Positions 1 to 9,064 of a DNA stretch of 64,000 nucleotides are shown in pieces. A program made the position numbers and the translations under genes. The stretch covers positions 248,001 through 312,000 of the forward strand of contig NZ_JABUXU010000001.1 in assembly GCF_014897675.1 (NCBI RefSeq), given 5' to 3'. Origin of the DNA: Advenella sp. FME57. Lineage in GTDB: Bacteria; Pseudomonadota; Gammaproteobacteria; Burkholderiales; Burkholderiaceae_B. Every line of letters starts with the position of its first letter. Position 1 is the stretch's first letter. The notes beneath the pieces are model-generated. The model was not told where the DNA came from. It ran no database searches and saw only the letters and a list, made by a program, of their open reading frames with translations.

Positions 1-90
1 GGCGTCCAGATTATGTGGGACGGCGCACATGAGCTGATCATGCGCCTGTTTGCCGATATTTATTCAACCTACTCCAGAACCTCTCTATGA
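1..90 (+). CDS. 3' end of an unidentified gene
   Basis: Frame 1 is open from the first base and ends with TGA at 88-90, giving the last 29 residues of a protein (ending in ADIYSTYSRTSL). The stop codon overlaps the ATG of dsbB in an ATGA arrangement, which suggests translational coupling and an operon with dsbB. The fragment is too short to assign a family, and I do not recognise it. The gene begins to the left of this window. Confidence 0.5.
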   Translation, partial: GVQIMWDGAHELIMRLFADIYSTYSRTSL

Positions 91-572
91 CCCAGTCTCG
101 CCTGAATCTCATTGCCCTGCTCTGCCTGCTTGCATTGGCTGTTGCACTTGTCAGCCAGCATGTTTTCAACATGCCGCCTTGCGCATGGTGTGTGCTGCAG
201 CGGCTCATTCTGTTGCTTATCGCGGGGGTCTGCCTGCTGGGCAACCTGATTCCGGGGGCTGCAAAGCGCATGATGGCCCTGTTGTCCTTCGCATTGTCCA
301 TCGCCGGTATCGTAGCAGCATGGTATCAGCATACGGTTGCGGCAGAAATGGTGTCATGCGACCGTACATTTGCTGACATATTTATGTCCAGAACCACCGG
401 ACTCGATAGCCTGGCGCCCTGGCTTTTCGGCATTTATGCCACCTGCATGGACGCCAAAGTGAGTGTGCTTGGCGTTGAATATGTCCTGTGGGCGTTACTG
501 TTGTTTGTCGTATTGCTCGTGTTGAGTGGCTACGCATTGTTCGGGAAAACACAGCGCACTTCCCGCATATAG
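87..572 (+). CDS. dsbB: Disulfide bond formation protein DsbB
   Basis: DsbB is an inner-membrane quinone reductase that reoxidises periplasmic DsbA and passes the electrons to ubiquinone. The 161-residue protein has four hydrophobic segments. The first redox pair is in PPCAWCVLQR (Cys32, Cys35). The second pair is Cys91 (VSCDRTF) and Cys120 (ATCMDAK) in the second periplasmic loop, so both disulfides needed for the relay are present. Length fits the family. The start is fixed by the ATGA overlap with the upstream gene. It converges on the MFS gene to its right with only about 33 bases between the two stop codons. DsbA is not in the window. Confidence 0.95.
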   Translation: MTQSRLNLIALLCLLALAVALVSQHVFNMPPCAWCVLQRLILLLIAGVCLLGNLIPGAAKRMMALLSFALSIAGIVAAWYQHTVAAEMVSCDRTFADIFMSRTTGLDSLAPWLFGIYATCMDAKVSVLGVEYVLWALLLFVVLLVLSGYALFGKTQRTSRI

Positions 573-605
573 CATAACAGCCTCCGGCGTCGGCCGCAGA
601 CCGTT

Positions 606-1832
606 TTAGTGATGACCCGCCGACGCATCCGAGGCCAATACGTTATGCGACAGGCGCCGGTCCTGTTTCATGCCGAACCATAATCCAGCCTGACCCAGGA
701 TAGCGGTGCATGCAAGCACCGTAAATGCCGTGAGCGCGGGATCATCTCCAAGCCCGACCAGCGACGTACAGATGGCCCCCACCAACATTTGTGTAAAACC
801 ATACAAGCCTGCTGCCGAGCCAATCAAATGACGATCCACACTCAGCCCCTTGGTCAGGGCCGCCGGGCTTGCAATGCCAGCGCCGATTGCAAATACGAAC
901 ATCAGCGCTGTCACGCTAACGATATGCAGCAGATCGGCCAGCGTAGAGGCCAGCAGCAGCAAGGCCGCAACAACACTTAGCGCATTGCCGCCAATCAGCA
1001 GTCGCTCAAGCGAATAGCGACCGATCAGTTGCCGCGTCGCCGCATTTCCTACCGACAGCCCAACGATCAACAGGGCCAGATATATGCCTACTTCTTGTAC
1101 GGATCGATGCAAATCCATCGTAATGATGAAAGGCGCGGCGGCAATAAAGGAATAAATGGCAGTCGTGGCGCAGCCACCGCCAAACGCATAAGCCAGAAAC
1201 GACGGAGAACGCAGCAACGATTTGTAATCCAAGGCCAAAGCGGCCGGCCTCACTTTACCCGTTGGCGCACCGGTTTCCGGCAGCAATCGCCAGGTCGAAA
1301 GCAAAGTAATGACGCCCAGCAATACGAGTGCATAGAAAACAGCGCGCCAACCGAATTGCAAGGTAAGGAACGACCCTAGCAACGGGGCCAGACCCGGCCC
1401 GGCCATCATGATCAGGTTGAGTAACGCCTGGTCCTTGACCGCACTATCGCCTGCCGCCGTATCGCGTACAATGGCCCGCCCCAGCGCCAGGCCGGCACAT
1501 CCGCCCAACGCCTGAAACAGCCGCGCCAACACCAGCGTAGACTCGCTTTGCGATAAGGCCGCTGCCACGCCGGCCAGCACATAGATCGACAGGCCGGCAA
1601 GCAGCATCGGGCGCCGGCCGAACCCATCCGAGAGCGGACCATAGATCAGCTGGCCGAAAGCCAGGCCAAGTATATACAGGCTGATCGTCATTTGCATGGC
1701 GCTCATGCTGGCGCCAAGATCGGCCGCAGCATCCGGCATGGCCGGCACAAACATATGCATGGCCAGGGTGCCGCTCAGCGTTACCAGCACCAACAGCCAC
1801 AATGGCGCGCGTATGACGATTTTTTCAGGCAT
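606..1832 (-). CDS. MFS drug efflux transporter, Bcr/CflA type
   Basis: Predicted 408-residue inner-membrane proton-coupled exporter with about twelve transmembrane segments. The MFS motif A between TM2 and TM3 is clear (GPLSDGFGRRPM), and the run beginning LVTLSGTLAMHMFVPAMPDA is typical of the Bcr/CflA drug-resistance branch. I chose the ATG at 1832 (MPEKIVIR) because it gives the usual cytoplasmic N-terminus just before TM1; longer in-frame starts lie well inside the upstream marR-type gene. With this start the two genes overlap by 8 bases, so they are probably co-transcribed and translationally coupled. The substrate cannot be read from sequence. Local-repressor control by the MarR-type neighbour is likely. 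Confidence 0.88.
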   Translation of the reverse strand: MPEKIVIRAPLWLLVLVTLSGTLAMHMFVPAMPDAAADLGASMSAMQMTISLYILGLAFGQLIYGPLSDGFGRRPMLLAGLSIYVLAGVAAALSQSESTLVLARLFQALGGCAGLALGRAIVRDTAAGDSAVKDQALLNLIMMAGPGLAPLLGSFLTLQFGWRAVFYALVLLGVITLLSTWRLLPETGAPTGKVRPAALALDYKSLLRSPSFLAYAFGGGCATTAIYSFIAAAPFIITMDLHRSVQEVGIYLALLIVGLSVGNAATRQLIGRYSLERLLIGGNALSVVAALLLLASTLADLLHIVSVTALMFVFAIGAGIASPAALTKGLSVDRHLIGSAAGLYGFTQMLVGAICTSLVGLGDDPALTAFTVLACTAILGQAGLWFGMKQDRRLSHNVLASDASAGHH

Positions 1833-2322
1833 GAGAATCGGTGCCATCCGTATCAGACCAGAGCGCGCCGTCCAGTGATTCCAGTGTGTCCAGAAGCTGT
1901 TGCAATACCGTTCGGGTTGTTTCCAGATCTGCGTCATCAATATCCAGGAATAGGCGACGCCGGCCTTCATGCACTACCCGCTCGACGCTGGATACTGTTT
2001 GCCGACCGGTATCGGTCAGGTGGATGATTTTTTCACGCCGGTCCGTGCCTTCCAGACGTTGGATGTAACCCGCAGTTTGCAGACCCTCGAGCAGACGCAC
2101 CACCGATGAGCTATCGAGCCCCATCAGCGCGGCCAGATCCTTTTGACGCAATGTCTGCGCTGCCCTTGCAATGTACAGCAACGGTAACCAGGTAGCCTCG
2201 GTCAGCCCCAAAGGCTGCAGGCGGCGATCCAGTGCCCTGCGCCACTGACGATTGATTTGTCCCGAAAGAGAGAGAAGCATTCGTCCGCAATCAGGTTTTG
2301 TGGTTGTATTGGAGAGAGACAT
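1825..2322 (-). CDS. MarR-family transcriptional regulator
   Basis: A 165-residue winged-helix regulator of the MarR family. The helix-turn-helix and wing lie around residues 55-100 (RQKDLAALMGLDSSSVVRLL, then LEGTDRREKIIHLTDTG), with the DxR wing motif that contacts DNA. MarR proteins usually repress their own operon and release DNA on binding a small phenolic or drug-like ligand. It is the first gene of a two-gene unit with a Bcr/CflA exporter. I chose the ATG at 2322: it sits just downstream of a good promoter and inside a 13-base palindrome that is a likely self-operator. An upstream in-frame start at 2451 would put the promoter inside the coding region and adds unconserved-looking residues. 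Confidence 0.9.
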   Translation of the reverse strand: MSLSNTTTKPDCGRMLLSLSGQINRQWRRALDRRLQPLGLTEATWLPLLYIARAAQTLRQKDLAALMGLDSSSVVRLLEGLQTAGYIQRLEGTDRREKIIHLTDTGRQTVSSVERVVHEGRRRLFLDIDDADLETTRTVLQQLLDTLESLDGALWSDTDGTDSHA

Positions 2323-2333
2323 AAGTGACTTAT
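2321..2333. promoter_or_regulatory. Palindrome, candidate MarR-type operator
   Basis: ATAAGTGACTTAT is a perfect inverted repeat with one central base. It overlaps the regulator's start codon and lies just downstream of the predicted promoter, which suits autorepression. The assignment is inferred from position and symmetry only. Confidence 0.45.
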
Positions 2334-2350
2334 CAATAGATGATATGTCA

Positions 2351-2379
2351 ATTATATTCCGAAACACACCAGACGACAA
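2351..2379 (-). promoter_or_regulatory. Predicted sigma-70 promoter of the marR-type/MFS operon
   Basis: On the minus strand, TTGTCG (2374-2379) and a perfect TATAAT (2351-2356) are separated by exactly 17 bases. The -10 ends 28 bases before the chosen ATG at 2322. Confidence 0.6.
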
Positions 2380-2533
2380 TGAATCGGCATTACCGACGCA
2401 AATGGGATAATTCTTGGGAATAATTCTGTGATCTGCTAACGTTCGCCGCAATGACGCCCTTTTAAATCCAACGGCACTTGTTTGGTCAGATTCATAGCGC
2501 CCGTTATGAACACGGCTCTACGGTATAAATAGC

Positions 2534-2561
2534 GTCCCTGCTGCTTTGCACAGACAGGGAC
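2534..2561 (-). terminator. Hairpin after purF, weak terminator candidate
   Basis: GTCCCTG (2534-2540) and CAGGGAC (2555-2561) form a 7 bp stem 18 bases beyond the purF stop codon. On the minus strand only a short AT-rich stretch (CTATTTATA) follows rather than a uridine run, so termination efficiency is doubtful. Confidence 0.35.
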
Positions 2562-2578
2562 TAAAGCGCACACTACGC

Positions 2579-4096
2579 TTAAACGTTCGCTGCGTACCCC
2601 ATATTAAATTGCAGGCCGCCAACCGCCTGGCCTTCCTTGACCTGATGCCTGGTCAGGCGCAGTCTTTCCAGATAAGCGCTATCAACATCGCCAGTAACAT
2701 ATTGGCCGTCAAAGCAGGAGGCTTCAAACTGAGTGAGCGCCGGATTCAAATCCGAAATGGCCGCTTTCAGGTCAGCCAGGTCCTGATACACCAGGCCGTC
2801 TGCGCCAATCTCGGCTGCAACTTCTTCAGGCGTTCTGCCGTTGGCGATCAAATCATCCTGGGTTGGCATGTCAATACCGTAGACATTGGGAAAACAGACA
2901 GGAGGCGCGGCCGAGGCGAAAAACACTTTCCGGGCTCCGGCCGCCCTTGCCATCTCGACAATCTCGCGACTGGTCGTGCCACGTACAATGGAGTCATCCA
3001 CCAGCAGCACATTTTTGTCCTTAAACTCAACACTCATGGCGTTCAATTTCTGGCGGACCGATTTTTTGCGTACCGCCTGCCCGGGCATAATAAAGGTGCG
3101 ACCCACATACCGGTTCTTGATGAACCCTTCACGATACTCAAGCTTGAGCTTGGAGGCCAGCTGCATTGCGGCCGGCCTGGAAGAATCAGGAATGGGCATC
3201 ACGACATCAATTTCCCGCAAGCGTAACTGCCTGGCCACTTTATCGGCAAGGTACTCACCCATCTTCAGGCGTGCATTGTAGACATTTACGCCATTAATGG
3301 TGGAATCGGGGCGGGCAAAATAGACATACTCGAAAATGCAGGGCGTGAGCACCGGATTGTCGGCGCATTGCTGCTCATGCGCATTACCATCCAAGTCAAT
3401 GAACACGGCTTCGCCGGCACCAATATCACGAACGAAATCAAACCCGCTACCTTCAAGCGCAACCGATTCAGATGCCACCATCCACTCCGCGCCCAGTTCG
3501 GATTCGTACTTACCCAAACAGAGCGGCCGGATGCCAAATGGATCGCGGAAAGCCAGCAACCCATATCCGGCAATTTGCGCAACCACCGAGTACGCCCCCT
3601 TGACTCGCCGGTGCAATGCAGCCACAGCGCTGAAGATCGCGGCCGGATCCAGGGTGCTGCCCTTTGCAGCCGATTGCAGTTCATGCGCCAGTACATTGAG
3701 CAAGACTTCAGAATCTGAATTGGTATTGATATGGCGCTGATCTACATTGAACAGCGACTCGCGCAGTTCACGCCAGTTGGTCAGATTGCCATTGTGGGCA
3801 AACGTAATGCCGAAAGGCGCGTTGACATAAAATGGCTGCGCCTCTTCCAGCGAATCGCTGGAGCCGGCCGTTGGATAACGCACCTGTCCGATACCGGAAT
3901 GGCCAGGCAGATCGCGCATATTGCGAGTGCGAAATACGTCGCGCACCAGGCCATGGGCCTTGTACATATTGAAGTGGTTGCCGTAGGCGGTCGCAATGCC
4001 GGCTGCATCCTGTCCACGATGTTGCAGTAACAGCAGACTGTCGTATACCAGTTGATTCACTGGACCGCGCCCGACGATACCGATAATTCCGCACAT
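2579..4096 (-). CDS. purF: Amidophosphoribosyltransferase PurF
   Basis: Catalyses the first committed step of purine synthesis: PRPP plus glutamine gives 5-phosphoribosylamine. The 505-residue protein begins MCGIIGIVG, so removal of Met exposes Cys as the N-terminal nucleophile of the glutaminase domain, with no propeptide, as in the E. coli-type enzyme. The C-terminal phosphoribosyltransferase domain carries the PRPP loop [14 protein letters not shown]. It is the last gene of the folC-SPOR-cvpA-purF unit, the same order as in E. coli and many Burkholderiales. About 62 bases, including a 14-base tandem repeat, separate it from cvpA. A PurR-type operator is not evident. Confidence 0.97.
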   Translation of the reverse strand: MCGIIGIVGRGPVNQLVYDSLLLLQHRGQDAAGIATAYGNHFNMYKAHGLVRDVFRTRNMRDLPGHSGIGQVRYPTAGSSDSLEEAQPFYVNAPFGITFAHNGNLTNWRELRESLFNVDQRHINTNSDSEVLLNVLAHELQSAAKGSTLDPAAIFSAVAALHRRVKGAYSVVAQIAGYGLLAFRDPFGIRPLCLGKYESELGAEWMVASESVALEGSGFDFVRDIGAGEAVFIDLDGNAHEQQCADNPVLTPCIFEYVYFARPDSTINGVNVYNARLKMGEYLADKVARQLRLREIDVVMPIPDSSRPAAMQLASKLKLEYREGFIKNRYVGRTFIMPGQAVRKKSVRQKLNAMSVEFKDKNVLLVDDSIVRGTTSREIVEMARAAGARKVFFASAAPPVCFPNVYGIDMPTQDDLIANGRTPEEVAAEIGADGLVYQDLADLKAAISDLNPALTQFEASCFDGQYVTGDVDSAYLERLRLTRHQVKEGQAVGGLQFNMGYAANV

Positions 4097-4124
4097 AAAA
4101 AGCCTATCCTGAAAAATACGAGAG

Positions 4125-4166
4125 AGAAAACTAAGGGAAGAAAACTAAGGGAAGAAAACTAATAAG
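4125..4166. repeat. 14-base tandem repeat in the cvpA-purF spacer
   Basis: AGAAAACTAAGGGA occurs perfectly twice (4125-4138, 4139-4152), followed by a partial third copy (AGAAAACTAA) that contains the cvpA stop codon. Each copy supplies a TAG on the minus strand. Slippage here would change the spacing between cvpA and purF without touching either product except at the very end of cvpA. Confidence 0.85.
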
Positions 4167-4647
4167 GTAAATACGACCCGATGCTGTCTGGCAGGCGCAG
4201 CTTGATTTCATGCACCGCCATCATCGCCATGGGTGAAAATCTGGCATTGACCCACCAGGGCTCCTTGGGAAATGGCGTATAACCAGCAAGTACAACCAGT
4301 ATCAGGATAATCATGACACCACGGGCGATGCCGAACAAAATGCCGAGCCCCTGATCGGCCGGTCCCAGGCCCGTGGCCTCAATCAGGGTTGCCAGCGTCA
4401 CATTGACCAGACCGACAACCAGTAAAATGGCGATAAATACCACCGCGTACCCGATGCCCATGCTGATCAGCGCGTTGTTGATGTATTGCATCACCCAGGG
4501 ATAAACCACCGGGCCCCACCAGATCGCGCCAATAAATGCGGCAGCATAAGCGATTAATGAGAAGGCTTCTTTAAGAAACCCTCTCATTAATCCAAGGAGC
4601 CCCGAGATCGCGATAATCCCAAGGCAGGTGTAATCAAATTCGGTCAC
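4159..4647 (-). CDS. cvpA: CvpA family membrane protein
   Basis: A 162-residue protein with four predicted transmembrane helices and the family's N-terminal pattern (DYTCLGIIAISGLLGLMRGF). Length equals that of E. coli CvpA. In E. coli the protein was named for colicin V production; it has more recently been linked to envelope stress and bile resistance, but its biochemical function is not settled. It lies directly upstream of purF, as in enterics, and 15 bases downstream of the SPOR-domain gene, so it is part of one operon. Gene order supports the name more strongly than any catalytic motif. Confidence 0.9.
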   Translation of the reverse strand: MTEFDYTCLGIIAISGLLGLMRGFLKEAFSLIAYAAAFIGAIWWGPVVYPWVMQYINNALISMGIGYAVVFIAILLVVGLVNVTLATLIEATGLGPADQGLGILFGIARGVMIILILVVLAGYTPFPKEPWWVNARFSPMAMMAVHEIKLRLPDSIGSYLPY

Positions 4648-4662
4648 TTCGATGCATGGATA

Positions 4663-5619
4663 TCAATTCGACGAGATGAAACCGTTGTCATAACCCAGTG
4701 AACGAAGGCGGGTTTGCGCTGCCTGTGCAGCCTCACGTGATTTGAACGGGCCTACGCGCAAACGATAAATCTGCTTGCCGTTTACGACAGAATTCTGAAC
4801 ATATACATTGGATACGCCCTCGGTAGCCAGTTTGCTGCGGCGGCTTTGTGCGTCATCCGCAGAGCCGTAGGAAGCGATCTGCAGCGAATAATCTCCCGAG
4901 GTGACCTTGGGTTTGCTTTTCTCCGCCTGTGCAGGTTCACGGCCTTCCAGGATAGCCAGCGCACGGGAGCCATCATCGGTACGGTTGCTGTCCCTGATCA
5001 CGCCAGGCTTTTTAGGCTGCTCAGCGGCTTTGTTGGCTGCGGCCTTTTTGCGTTCTGCCGCCCTTTTGGCATCTGCCTGGGCTTTAGCCTGAGCAGCAGC
5101 TTCCTGCTTTGCCTGCTCGGCCTGATCCTCAGGCGTTACCGGCTGGTTTGCGGTACCCGAAGCGATGGATCGGTTCGGATCAATGGCTTCGGTCAGCCCT
5201 GTCAATCCCGGCTCCTGGGTTTCCGGCGCTACTCCCGGGTCCTGCGGCTGCTCAGCGGTCCCTGCAGCGACCGATCCTGTCACCGGTGGAGTCTGCGGCA
5301 CACTGCCATCAACGGTAGCCTGCTGTGATGTGGAACTTGGACCGCTGGATTCAACGCCCGGCGTTGTCGTCACGGACAGGGAATTGCTGTCGCTGCCCCC
5401 GCCCGATACCAAGGGCGGTTTCTGGGCCGGCGTCGGCGTACTGTCTGTGCCGCCGGTATCGAGCACCATAGGCACGATAATGATCGCGGCCAGAACAAGA
5501 ATAATCGCGCCGATCAGCCGGTTTCTGGCCTTGACCCGCAGGTCATTTGCCTGGTTCTGCTCAGACTGGGTACGGCGTTGTCCCGGCCGATTATTATCTT
5601 GTGAATTGAATAAACCCAT
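4663..5619 (-). CDS. SPOR-domain cell-division protein (DedD-like)
   Basis: A 318-residue bitopic membrane protein. Residues 1-30 are charged and cytoplasmic, about 34-54 form one transmembrane helix (LIGAIILVLAAIIIVPMVLD), and a long periplasmic linker rich in Pro, Ala, Gln and Thr follows. A SPOR domain fills roughly residues 242-318 (DYSLQIASYGSADDAQSRR to the C-terminus). SPOR domains bind denuded peptidoglycan at the division septum. Position between folC and cvpA matches E. coli dedD, although the linker is longer and low in complexity. It follows folC by about 32 bases. Confidence 0.88.
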   Translation of the reverse strand: MGLFNSQDNNRPGQRRTQSEQNQANDLRVKARNRLIGAIILVLAAIIIVPMVLDTGGTDSTPTPAQKPPLVSGGGSDSNSLSVTTTPGVESSGPSSTSQQATVDGSVPQTPPVTGSVAAGTAEQPQDPGVAPETQEPGLTGLTEAIDPNRSIASGTANQPVTPEDQAEQAKQEAAAQAKAQADAKRAAERKKAAANKAAEQPKKPGVIRDSNRTDDGSRALAILEGREPAQAEKSKPKVTSGDYSLQIASYGSADDAQSRRSKLATEGVSNVYVQNSVVNGKQIYRLRVGPFKSREAAQAAQTRLRSLGYDNGFISSN

Positions 5620-5651
5620 AACTTATTCCCGACTATTTATAAAGATAAGCT

Positions 5652-6956
5652 TCAGACGGCTGGACGCCCCAAATGCTGTAAAACTGCGGCCACGGTTAAA
5701 AACGAGCCAAACACGACTATTCTATCATTGTCGGCGGCCTTTGAACGCGCAGAATCATAGGCAGCAGCCGGAGAATCGAAAACCGTTACGGTTGGTAACC
5801 CTTCTGCATCGGCCGGCAACTGCCCGCGCACTCTTTCGGCGATATCATGGCCGCTACGACTGCGCTCGCCATCAAGGCTGGCGCAATACCAGTGATCCAC
5901 CTTGCGGCCGAACTTTTTGATGATCTCGTCGCAATCCTTGTCATTGACCATGCCGACCACCGCATGGGTATAGGGAAAATAGGCCATGCTATCAAGATTG
6001 TGAGCAAGCACTGCCGCTGCATGCGGGTTGTGCGCCACGTCGAGCACCACGGTAGGCTGTCCGGGAATAATCTGAAAGCGTCCGGGCAGCGCCGCCTGAA
6101 TCAAGCCCTGGCGCACCGACTGCTGTGGAACAGCAAGCCGGTCCCGCAACGACTCGATTGCCGCCAGCGCAGCCGAAGCATTGAGCAACTGATTAGCGCC
6201 ACGCAAGGCGGGATACGCCAGCGCATTGCGCCGCTGGTTGCGGCCGGCAAAAGCCCATTGCTGCTTGTCGGCCGAATAGTTGAAATCGTGTCCGAACAGC
6301 CACAGATCCGCTTCAATCTCGCGGGCGTAGTCCAGCACTGACTGCGGCGGCTGCGGGTCGCTGCAAATGGCCGGCTTTCCCTTGCGGAAAATATGCGCCT
6401 TTTCCCAGCCGATTTTCTCCCGGGTATCCCCGAGCCATTCGATATGATCAACATCGACGCTGGTAACGATGGAGCAATCTGCATCCACGATATTGACTGC
6501 GTCCAGTCGCCCGCCCAGGCCGACTTCAAGAATGGCCACGTCGGTTTGGTGTTCCTTGAACAGCAACAGCGCAGCCAGCGTGGTGTATTCGAAGTAGGTG
6601 AGAGATATTTCGCCGCGCGCCATCTCGATGTGCGCCAGTTGTCGGACGATTTGCTCGTCTGTAGCCAGTTCGCCACGAAGACGGATGCGTTCATTGAAAT
6701 CGATCAGATGCGGAGAGGTATACAGGCCGGTTTTGTATCCGGCGGCCAGATAAATGGCCTCGAGCATGGCGCAGGTGGAGCCTTTGCCGTTGGTGCCGCC
6801 CACAATGATTTTGACGCCGCCGCCCTCACAGGCCTGCAGGCGCTGGGCTACCGTTCTGACCCGGTCCAGGCCGAGCTCGATTGCCGTGGGGTGCAGCGAT
6901 TCAAGATAAGCTAGCCAATCGGCCAGCGAGTGCTTACTAGTAGGAACGGCAGACAT
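5652..6956 (-). CDS. folC: Bifunctional folylpolyglutamate/dihydrofolate synthase
   Basis: FolC adds L-glutamate to dihydropteroate and later to reduced folates, using ATP. The 434-residue protein is a Mur-ligase-like enzyme with the P-loop GGTNGKGSTCAMLE near residue 50 and the family motif TSPHLIDFNERIR just after. It heads the folC-SPOR-cvpA-purF operon. In E. coli and many betaproteobacteria accD lies immediately upstream; here that place is taken by a terminator and then lpdA, so folC should have its own promoter in roughly 6957-7000. Confidence 0.96.
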   Translation of the reverse strand: MSAVPTSKHSLADWLAYLESLHPTAIELGLDRVRTVAQRLQACEGGGVKIIVGGTNGKGSTCAMLEAIYLAAGYKTGLYTSPHLIDFNERIRLRGELATDEQIVRQLAHIEMARGEISLTYFEYTTLAALLLFKEHQTDVAILEVGLGGRLDAVNIVDADCSIVTSVDVDHIEWLGDTREKIGWEKAHIFRKGKPAICSDPQPPQSVLDYAREIEADLWLFGHDFNYSADKQQWAFAGRNQRRNALAYPALRGANQLLNASAALAAIESLRDRLAVPQQSVRQGLIQAALPGRFQIIPGQPTVVLDVAHNPHAAAVLAHNLDSMAYFPYTHAVVGMVNDKDCDEIIKKFGRKVDHWYCASLDGERSRSGHDIAERVRGQLPADAEGLPTVTVFDSPAAAYDSARSKAADNDRIVVFGSFLTVAAVLQHLGRPAV

Positions 6957-7000
6957 AATAAAAATGAAATACCCGAAAGCAGAATTTTAAGTCATCAAAA

Positions 7001-7045
7001 TGAAAAACACCCCTATTTTCGGCGTTAACCGGAAATAAGAGTGTT
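7001..7045 (-). terminator. Strong intrinsic terminator of the aceEF-lpdA operon
   Basis: On the minus strand a long stem pairs 7029-7045 with 7006-7022. It has 17 positions with two G-T wobbles and one mismatch, and a six-base loop, and is followed by a short T run. It lies about 120 bases past the lpdA stop and before folC, insulating the two operons. Confidence 0.75.
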
Positions 7046-7166
7046 CTTCACTTGCCTGCAGCCTGTGCAGTCCGCAGAAAACCAGATGACACGACAGTAT
7101 CCTGCTGCGACAACAACGGCGCATACTATGTGCAGCTGCCATCAGTGGCCGCACAAGCCAACCGGT

Positions 7167-9053
7167 CTACTTGCGTTTGACCGGAGGCAAATCGGTACAT
7201 GTACCATGCGCGACCTCTGCCGCCATGCCCACCGATTCGCCAAGCGTAGGATGAGGATGAATGGTCTTGCCGATATCAACGGAATCGGCACCCATCTCCA
7301 CGGCCAGGGCCACTTCGGAAATCAGGTCGCCGGCATGGGTGCCCACGATGCTGCCGCCAATGATTCGATGGGTCTCGGCGTCAAATAGCAACTTGGTAAA
7401 GCCTTCGGAGCGACCATTGGCAATGGCCCGGCCCGACGCCGCCCATGGGAACACGCCCTTTTCGTACTTGATGCCCTGCGTCTTGGCTTCTTCCTCTGTT
7501 AAACCTGCCCAAGCCACTTCCGGATCGGTATAGGCAACAGAAGGAATAACGCGGACATCAAAATAACTCTTGTGCCCTGCGATGACTTCGGCAGCCACAT
7601 GCGCTTCATGCACGGCCTTGTGCGCCAGCATGGGTTGGCCCACGATATCGCCAATGGCAAAAATATGCGACACGTTGGTACGCATCTGCTCATCAACTTC
7701 AATGAACCCGCGCTCAGACACTTGAACCCCAGCCTTGTCGGCCCCGATTTTTGCCCCGTTGGGAGAACGCCCCACCGCCTGCAAAACCAGATCATATCTT
7801 TGTGGCTCGGCAGGCGCCGCTTCACCCTCGAACGTGACCCAGATACCATCGGGCTTGGCCTGGGCCGCAACCGTTTTGGTTTTGACCATGATCTGATCGA
7901 AACGGTCTTCGTTTTTCTTTTGCCATACCTTGACCAGATCGCGATCTGCGCCCTGCATCAGGCCATCGAGCATTTCAACAACATCCAGGCGTGCGCCAAG
8001 CGCGGAATAGACCGTGCCCATTTCCAGGCCGATAATGCCGCCGCCTATAATCAGCATTTTTTCCGGAATGCTTTTCAGTTTCAAGGCACCGGTGGAATCG
8101 ACGATCCTTTCGTCTTCCGGCAGAAACGGCAGTTTCACCGACTGACTGCCAGCCGCAATAATGGCGTGCTTGAAGGCCACTGTTTCGCTTGATCCATCAT
8201 CTTTCTTCACAGTCAAATGATGTTCGTCGGCAAACTCGCCCAACCCCTGAATCACCTTGACCTTGCGCGCCTTGGCCATGCCGGTCAGACCACCGGTAAG
8301 TGTGGAAACCACCTTGTCCTTGCTGGCTCGCAGCTTGTCCAGATCGATGGTCGGTTCACCAAAGGTGATGCCGTTCTGAGAAAGGTGTTTCGCCTCTTCC
8401 AGTACGGCTACGCTGTGCAGCAGTGCTTTGGAGGGGATGCATCCGACGTTCAGACATACGCCGCCCAGTGTGGCGTAGCGTTCGACCAGCACCACGTTTA
8501 GTCCCAGGTCGGCGGCACGGAACGCAGCCGAATAACCGCCAGGACCGGCGCCCAGTACAAGCACGTCGCAACCGTCCGCAGGCGCCGATGCCACAGGCGC
8601 GTACTTGACCTCGCTGCGAGCAGCAACGTCTGTGGATTTTTTGTCACCCGTATCCGGCGCTGGCGACTTGCTTGGCGAATCACTGGCACTGTCCCGTGTT
8701 TTGCCCTCGTCGCCAGCATCAGCCGCTTTCTGAGCCGCAGCCGCATCGCTTTTTGCAGCAGGCTGCGCCTTGTCCTGCGCCGCTGGCTTGTCGCTGGCAG
8801 CCTGTGCACCTGCCGCGGCAGCTTCAAGCATCAAAATTACGTCGCCCTCGGCAACCTTGTCACCCACTTTGACCGACAGGGACACAACTTTGCCGGCAGC
8901 CGAAGATGGGATTTCCATGGATGCCTTGTCCGACTCAACGGTAATCAGGCTCTGTTCTTCCTTGACCGTATCGCCTTCGGCGACCAGTACTTCGATAACC
9001 TCTACCGCATCGAAGTCGCCGATATTGGGTACCTTGATTTCTACTTGACTCAT
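7167..9053 (-). CDS. lpdA: Dihydrolipoamide dehydrogenase (E3) with N-terminal lipoyl domain
   Basis: E3 reoxidises the dihydrolipoyl arms of the pyruvate dehydrogenase complex using FAD and NAD+. The 628-residue protein has an extra lipoyl domain at residues 1-80 with the lipoylated lysine in ESDKASMEIP (Lys43). An Ala/Lys/Asp-rich linker (about 80-155) and then a complete E3 core follow. The core has the FAD motif GAGPGGYSAAF, the redox disulfide GGVCLNVGC (Cys200, Cys205), the NAD motif IIGGGIIGLEMG and the C-terminal catalytic HPHPTLGESVG. Standard E3 is about 470 residues, so the length is explained by the lipoyl arm, a form known from Neisseria and Ralstonia. It is the last gene of the PDH operon, 11 bases after aceF. 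Confidence 0.97.
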   Translation of the reverse strand: MSQVEIKVPNIGDFDAVEVIEVLVAEGDTVKEEQSLITVESDKASMEIPSSAAGKVVSLSVKVGDKVAEGDVILMLEAAAAGAQAASDKPAAQDKAQPAAKSDAAAAQKAADAGDEGKTRDSASDSPSKSPAPDTGDKKSTDVAARSEVKYAPVASAPADGCDVLVLGAGPGGYSAAFRAADLGLNVVLVERYATLGGVCLNVGCIPSKALLHSVAVLEEAKHLSQNGITFGEPTIDLDKLRASKDKVVSTLTGGLTGMAKARKVKVIQGLGEFADEHHLTVKKDDGSSETVAFKHAIIAAGSQSVKLPFLPEDERIVDSTGALKLKSIPEKMLIIGGGIIGLEMGTVYSALGARLDVVEMLDGLMQGADRDLVKVWQKKNEDRFDQIMVKTKTVAAQAKPDGIWVTFEGEAAPAEPQRYDLVLQAVGRSPNGAKIGADKAGVQVSERGFIEVDEQMRTNVSHIFAIGDIVGQPMLAHKAVHEAHVAAEVIAGHKSYFDVRVIPSVAYTDPEVAWAGLTEEEAKTQGIKYEKGVFPWAASGRAIANGRSEGFTKLLFDAETHRIIGGSIVGTHAGDLISEVALAVEMGADSVDIGKTIHPHPTLGESVGMAAEVAHGTCTDLPPVKRK

Positions 9054-9064
9054 CAGTATCTCCG

